From Paludibacteraceae bacterium (GTDB lineage Bacteria; Bacteroidota; Bacteroidia; Bacteroidales; Paludibacteraceae): DNA of 36,809 nucleotides. The stretch covers positions 1 to 36,809 of the forward strand of contig JAFTHS010000038.1 in assembly GCA_017457295.1 (NCBI GenBank). The letters run 5' to 3'. Both the position numbers and the translations under genes were made by a program. The notes below the pieces were generated by a model. It was not told the DNA's origin. It saw nothing but the letters and a program-made list of their open reading frames with translations, and made no database searches. Of the stretch, positions 32,902 through 36,809 are shown piece by piece (the first letter of the stretch is position 1; each line of letters begins with the position of its first letter).

Positions 32902-34569
32902 TTATGCTTCATACAAGAAGCGCTTGATACTCTTCTTTGGAGTCTTCTCAAACTCGTGGTTGAATATCCTAATCTCGTTGATTTGTTCGTAGGTTGCTAA
33001 TTGTTGATTAACCAACTTACGATTCTCCTCCATCAGCACTTCCAATTGAGTTTGTGTGAGATGGTCTGCATCTACAGCCTCAAAATCTGGACAAACAAGG
33101 GCTACCAATTTAGTATCTTTCTGCAGCACAAGAGATTCCAACACATATGGCATATTATTGATTTTTGCTTCAATCTCCTCTGGATATATATTTTGTCCAG
33201 AAGCGCCAAGCAACATCGTCTTGCAGCGACCTTTAATATATATAAAACCATCGGCATCCACTGTACCCAAGTCGCCAGTGCGCAACCAACCATCTTCGGT
33301 AAAGCTTTCTTTGGTAGCTTGTTCATTCTTGTAGTAGCCCAACATCACATGCTCTCCACGCACCTGAATCTCTCCTACTCCATCGCCATCAGGACTAGCA
33401 ATACGCACTTCCATCAGTCCGTCCAACACTTGTCCGCACGATTGTGATTTGAATTTATCCCAGTGAGCAAAACTAATCAGCGGAGCCGTTTCGGTCATAC
33501 CGTAACCAACTGTTAATGGGAATTTGATACGCTTTAAGAACGCTTCTACTTCTGCGTTCAACGGTGCACCACCGATGATGATTTCAGAGAACTCACCACC
33601 AAACGCATTCACCAATGTCTCACGAATCTTATTTAACACCACCTTATCCAGCAATGGCATTTTTAGCACCCAACTAACGGCTGTTCGTGATATTTGTGGC
33701 TGAATCATCTTCTTATAAATCTTTTCCAGAATCAGCGGAACCGACAAAATCACAGTTGGTTTCACTTCTGCAAACGCCTTCATCAATATTTTTGGCGAAG
33801 GAGTTCTTCCTATCAAATGTGTATGTCCACCAGCGGCCAGACATGCCAAGAAATCGAATGCACAACCATAGGCATGTGCCAAGGGCAAAAATGCCACATG
33901 GCGGCAACCCGGATATACCAAACCTGTTTTAAAACCAAATAGTATGTTTCCCGCTAGCGCATTAGCAGGCGTGATGACACCTTTTGAGAAGCCCGTAGTG
34001 CCTGATGTGTAGTTGATTGATGCTACTTCGGCATTGCTACGCTCTATGTATTTCACATTGTCTTTGCTAAAGCCATTTGGATATGCCTCTGCAAACAAAT
34101 CCTCAATCGTCATCGTATCAACAGCTTGCGACTTGGACATGCGACTCAGTATCAGCTCCATATTGTTGAGCGACAAAACTGCCTGCAAATCAGGCACTTG
34201 TTCCGCATCAATATTCTCCCATATCAGATCTGTGATAAACAATAGCTTCGATTCAGAGTGATTGATGATATGTATAGCATCGTTGGCCTTGAAATCTTGT
34301 AATATAGGTACAATCACTGCGCCATAAGTGATAGTAGCCAAGTAAGTAATCACCCAATTGCTATTATTCTTGCCCATCACGGCTATTCTATCACCTTCTT
34401 TTATACCACAATGTTTGAATAGCAGATGCATACGAGCGATACGCTCAGCCATCTGCCCATACGTCAATACTATGGTTGTTCCGAAATCAGAAACCGCCTC
34501 CAAATCCCAATGTTGACGGAAGGAATTTTCGTATATCTTTATTAGATTTTCTTCTGGCTTATTCAGCAT
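32902..34569 (-). CDS. AMP-dependent acyl-CoA synthetase/ligase (second paralogue)
   Basis: The 555-residue ANL-superfamily enzyme has the P-loop INYTSGTTGFSKGVITP, GYGMTETAPL, DGWLRTGDLG, and the C-terminal catalytic-lysine segment EFEKTPKKSIKRFLYE. It clearly shares descent with the protein at 6120-7772 (identical stretches such as SGQNIYPEEIE against NGQNIYPEEIE). However, it differs in the substrate region and in regulation: it lies inside an operon with coaX and a thioesterase, 26 bp after the small membrane protein gene. It probably activates a different acyl chain or works on ACP; specificity cannot be read. Confidence 0.88.
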   Translation of the reverse strand: MLNKPEENLIKIYENSFRQHWDLEAVSDFGTTIVLTYGQMAERIARMHLLFKHCGIKEGDRIAVMGKNNSNWVITYLATITYGAVIVPILQDFKANDAIHIINHSESKLLFITDLIWENIDAEQVPDLQAVLSLNNMELILSRMSKSQAVDTMTIEDLFAEAYPNGFSKDNVKYIERSNAEVASINYTSGTTGFSKGVITPANALAGNILFGFKTGLVYPGCRHVAFLPLAHAYGCAFDFLACLAAGGHTHLIGRTPSPKILMKAFAEVKPTVILSVPLILEKIYKKMIQPQISRTAVSWVLKMPLLDKVVLNKIRETLVNAFGGEFSEIIIGGAPLNAEVEAFLKRIKFPLTVGYGMTETAPLISFAHWDKFKSQSCGQVLDGLMEVRIASPDGDGVGEIQVRGEHVMLGYYKNEQATKESFTEDGWLRTGDLGTVDADGFIYIKGRCKTMLLGASGQNIYPEEIEAKINNMPYVLESLVLQKDTKLVALVCPDFEAVDADHLTQTQLEVLMEENRKLVNQQLATYEQINEIRIFNHEFEKTPKKSIKRFLYEA

Positions 34570-34595
34570 AACATATGTTTTATCAATTCAATATC

Positions 34596-35039
34596 TTAAT
34601 TTCCAAGCGGAACATCCACAGGAGCAGGAATATCCAACAGGTTATCTTCTACTGCAGGCGCATTTTTAACAGAGATGATAGAATCTACCACATATTGGCT
34701 ATTTCCGCGCCATGGCAGAGTACCCAAATAGCGTTTCCAATGCAATTTAATCTGACGGCTGGAATTGCTGTCTATTTGTTCTGCGATACGGTCATCCACA
34801 ACCGAAAACTTGAATTCATTCGACTGAATTGTAGCACTCGTATTGTGAGAGTTATATCCCGTTTGAATCATCTTGCCCTCATAGGTTTTGAAAATAAATC
34901 CCTCGCGTTGAAAATAGTTGATATCGCCTTCGTTGGTTCCCTCGCTATATACGAAGAAAAACTTAAAAAACACGAAGATAGCCAAACCAAGCACCAAAAT
35001 GCTTGCAACACTAGTTACTATTTTACCGCCCGTACTCAT
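34596..35039 (-). CDS. Small membrane-anchored protein, unknown function
   Basis: The 147 residues have one N-terminal membrane helix (VTSVASILVLGLAIFVFFKFFFV) and a soluble domain of about 115 residues with SEGTNEGDINYFQREGFIFKTYEGKMIQTGY, SNEFKFSV and LHWKRYLGTLPWRGNSQYVVDSI. It ends in an acidic/proline tail. I recall uncharacterised Bacteroidales proteins with the same FKTYEGK...LPWRG pattern but no demonstrated function. Most likely the domain faces the periplasm. It is the first gene of the operon that runs to 28107, with a consensus promoter at 35151-35181 and a leader of about 105 nt. Confidence 0.75.
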   Translation of the reverse strand: MSTGGKIVTSVASILVLGLAIFVFFKFFFVYSEGTNEGDINYFQREGFIFKTYEGKMIQTGYNSHNTSATIQSNEFKFSVVDDRIAEQIDSNSSRQIKLHWKRYLGTLPWRGNSQYVVDSIISVKNAPAVEDNLLDIPAPVDVPLGN

Positions 35040-35150
35040 AAATATATTTGTTTAAAATGTTCTACCATATTAGTTCATTATTAAATTTCGTTTCACACCT
35101 CTTAACCAACGAATAACAATCTTCATGCCAATAGTGTGCAAAATTCCGTG

Positions 35151-35181
35151 CAAAGGTACAAAAAATATTCGACATATGCAA
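35151..35181 (-). promoter_or_regulatory. Promoter of the 35039-28107 operon
   Basis: On the minus strand TTG (complement of 35179-35181), 20 bp, TACCTTTG (complement of 35151-35158). The gap 35040-35252 holds nothing else clear apart from a short hairpin (35227-35240) after the plug gene stop, which lacks a T-run on that strand. Confidence 0.8.
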
Positions 35182-35252
35182 AAACTATTGCATTTTCTAT
35201 TTTTTTTAATATTTATTTAACACTGTGATTGTCATCAATCGGCATTGGAATC

Positions 35253-36545
35253 TCAAAGTACCTTACGGCCTACTAATTGGTCATATCTTCCGCCAAAGGG
35301 GCGGTAATATACATCGAGCGTATATTCGTTTTGCGTTTGCCAATGCGATCCCTCGAGAGGCAAGGTGGTTACGCCGTTTGCACGCACCACATAGTACATA
35401 TAGTCGTATCCGCCTTGCTTCAAATAGGCATATAGATAATAGCATTTTTGTTCCGCATCATATTCCATCTTATTGACCGCAGAGTACTGATTATCAAACA
35501 CATCGCCTCCTATAAACACATACCCATTCATTATGGGTTCGCTTACCGGCAAGCAGAAGTGCACCCACATATAATCAGCTTCTGTATTCACATCATCTGA
35601 CTTCTCGCAATTGACAACCCACTGACCATTAGCATCTTGTTCTGTAAGGTATGGCAGCCCTTCTCTGCCTGCGCCACGCCCCATTGTACCGCGCACTTCG
35701 TCTAGCTCTAAAACTGCATGATATTCGCCTTGCGCATAGCGAATTCTATTGACATGATACCCCGCATAGTAGGTAGAATATGTATCAAAGTGACGAAATT
35801 CGTTTCCACCTTCAAAAATCAATGCCGATTGATTTTGATAACGCAATCGGTTAGGTTCTACAAAAGTCGGCTTAGCAACAACGACTTGGTTATCGCTTCT
35901 ATTATTTTGGCGAACTACCAATTTGATATCCTGAGGATTACGCACATCTAAGTTAGCCGTTTGAACATCGATATCCAATTGCTGGTATCTACCATTATAT
36001 TCTGTATCGGTATTGCCTCGTACCTCAACCGAAATGCCCGCTAATGGTTCTACTACGGAGAAACACACATGTGCTACAGCATTATTCACATCGCCATCTT
36101 CATAAATAATTAGCACGTAGTTTCCGCTCTTAGTCAGCTGCATATCTTCGTTAGGGAAAGTGAAGCGATAGTTGGTATATATCTGTTGCGTATTGAGCGA
36201 CTGCATATAATCGATTATATCAGCCGTAGTATAACCATTTAGATATTCGTAGCTGCTCAAGTCCGAAGGAGTCCAATCATAATTAAGATGCAATACTGTA
36301 TAAGAATACATTCGTGCATCATGACTAAACTCATCGAACGATATATCCAACGCATTTTGCGGATCGCTGCCATCCACCACTCCACTATTATCAAGTATCA
36401 GATAAGGGCGCTGTAGCACAGCATCTTCTTCTGCATATCGCATGCGGAGTGTATGAACATTAGGATGTAACACGCGCGTCTGATATTGCGCCCATACGGG
36501 GAATGTCAAACAGCAAAAGAACAATATAGCATATACTTTTCTCAT
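35253..36545 (-). CDS. Type IX secretion system plug protein (DUF5103-like)
   Basis: With the start at 36545 it has 430 residues, beginning with a signal peptide (MRKVYAILFFCCLTFPVWA). The mature part is beta-rich, with the family's segments RPYLILDNSGVVD, LNYDWTPSDLSSYEYLNGY, NYRFTFPNEDMQLTKSGNYVLIIYEDGD and YVFIGGDVFDNQYSAVNKMEYD. These match the DUF5103/T9SS plug family, which closes the SprA translocon from the periplasmic side in Flavobacterium. An in-frame ATG four codons upstream (36557) is excluded by the promoter overlapping it. It is divergent from a tRNA locus. Plug function in this organism is inferred from family. Confidence 0.85.
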   Translation of the reverse strand: MRKVYAILFFCCLTFPVWAQYQTRVLHPNVHTLRMRYAEEDAVLQRPYLILDNSGVVDGSDPQNALDISFDEFSHDARMYSYTVLHLNYDWTPSDLSSYEYLNGYTTADIIDYMQSLNTQQIYTNYRFTFPNEDMQLTKSGNYVLIIYEDGDVNNAVAHVCFSVVEPLAGISVEVRGNTDTEYNGRYQQLDIDVQTANLDVRNPQDIKLVVRQNNRSDNQVVVAKPTFVEPNRLRYQNQSALIFEGGNEFRHFDTYSTYYAGYHVNRIRYAQGEYHAVLELDEVRGTMGRGAGREGLPYLTEQDANGQWVVNCEKSDDVNTEADYMWVHFCLPVSEPIMNGYVFIGGDVFDNQYSAVNKMEYDAEQKCYYLYAYLKQGGYDYMYYVVRANGVTTLPLEGSHWQTQNEYTLDVYYRPFGGRYDQLVGRKVL

Positions 36546-36554
36546 TTCTGCCTG

Positions 36555-36585
36555 CAAAATTACAAAAAAATATGCAATTCACCAA
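36555..36585 (-). promoter_or_regulatory. Plug gene promoter; mRNA nearly leaderless
   Basis: On the minus strand TTG (complement of 36583-36585), 20 bp, TAATTTTG (complement of 36555-36562). The expected start is near 36549, leaving only a few bases before the ATG at 36545. Confidence 0.7.
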
Positions 36586-36590
36586 AAATA

Positions 36591-36622
36591 TTTGTGTATT
36601 TCAAAAAAAAGCAGTACTTTTG
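36591..36622 (+). promoter_or_regulatory. Promoter of the tRNA locus
   Basis: TTTG (36591-36594), 20 bp, TACTTTTG (36615-36622). The tRNA starts at 36670. Confidence 0.78.
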
Positions 36623-36669
36623 CAGTCGCGTTCGGGCAACACTAATCAATTGCCGAAAACGACTACGTT

Positions 36670-36724
<55 letters not shown>

Positions 36725-36786
36725 TAGAAGCTGAAAATTGAGCCAAAATGGATTGAATTGCGATGTAAATCGCTGAAAATCAAATT

Positions 36787-36809
36787 GCCACCATAGCTCA
36801 GTTGGTAGA
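36787..36809 (+). tRNA. 5' end of a second tRNA gene (cut by the window)
   Basis: GCCACCA followed by TAGCTCAGTTGGTAGA is the acceptor strand and D arm of a tRNA. The anticodon lies outside the window, so the amino acid is unknown. The D arm is nearly identical to that of the broken tRNA 117 bp upstream. Confidence 0.8.

Noticed and set aside
36546-36557. Earlier start of the plug gene (MQAEM...)
   Set aside because: That ATG overlaps the -7 element of the gene's own promoter, so it should not be in the mRNA; the signal peptide begins naturally at the second Met.

Overview
The window looks like a chromosomal segment of a Bacteroidales bacterium (Bacteroidota). The evidence is promoters of the form TTG-N20-TAnnTTTG, starts without clear Shine-Dalgarno sequences, type IX secretion genes (a PorE-like lipoprotein, a plug protein and a probable cargo with a C-terminal sorting tail), an LptC of the Bacteroidetes kind, and a class II (B12-dependent) ribonucleotide reductase. 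Most of the window is ordinary, densely packed chromosome. I see no prophage, transposase or CRISPR array.

Layout. 1-1378: the tail of an unidentified gene, an inverted set of 8-bp iterons, an ICMT-like membrane methyltransferase, and a 400-bp non-coding stretch rich in hairpins. 1379-6040 (+): aspS, a small membrane protein and lon, closed by a perfect palindromic terminator shared with the convergent acyl-CoA ligase (6120-7772, -). 7880-14555 (-): an apparent operon reading bactofilin, DUF1015, OmpH/Skp-like, polyprenyl sugar-phosphate transferase, Wzi-like barrel, glycosyltransferase 2. This joins an envelope scaffold protein to polysaccharide assembly. 14741-18348 (+): a small one-TM protein, porE-like, thyA and folA.

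18542-21757 (-): a large secreted BspA-type leucine-rich-repeat protein with tandem InlB-like modules and a T9SS-like tail. Upstream is a roughly 335-nt structured non-coding RNA or leader (21820-22156, -). It has its own consensus promoter, a closing helix, a crossing (pseudoknot) helix and an intrinsic terminator; I could not assign it to a known family, and it is the most interesting element here. 22268-25167 (+): a DPP5-like S9 peptidase and fabG. 25318-27882 (-): nrdJ, with a perfect 16-bp palindrome in its leader and four DnaA-box-like repeats upstream. 28107-35039 (-): an operon reading small membrane protein, second acyl-CoA ligase, coaX, outer-membrane barrel, TPR protein, lptC, acyl-ACP thioesterase. 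35253-36545 (-): the T9SS plug gene. It is divergent from a tRNA-Thr(CGU) locus that breaks in the T arm, followed by the start of another tRNA.

Recurring non-coding signals include two related arrays of 11-bp tandem repeats, each in the gap between convergent genes (18365-18408 and 25173-25227). Eight promoters have exactly 20 bp between the TTG and TAnnTTTG elements. All functional names come from reading motifs in the translations; no database search was possible.
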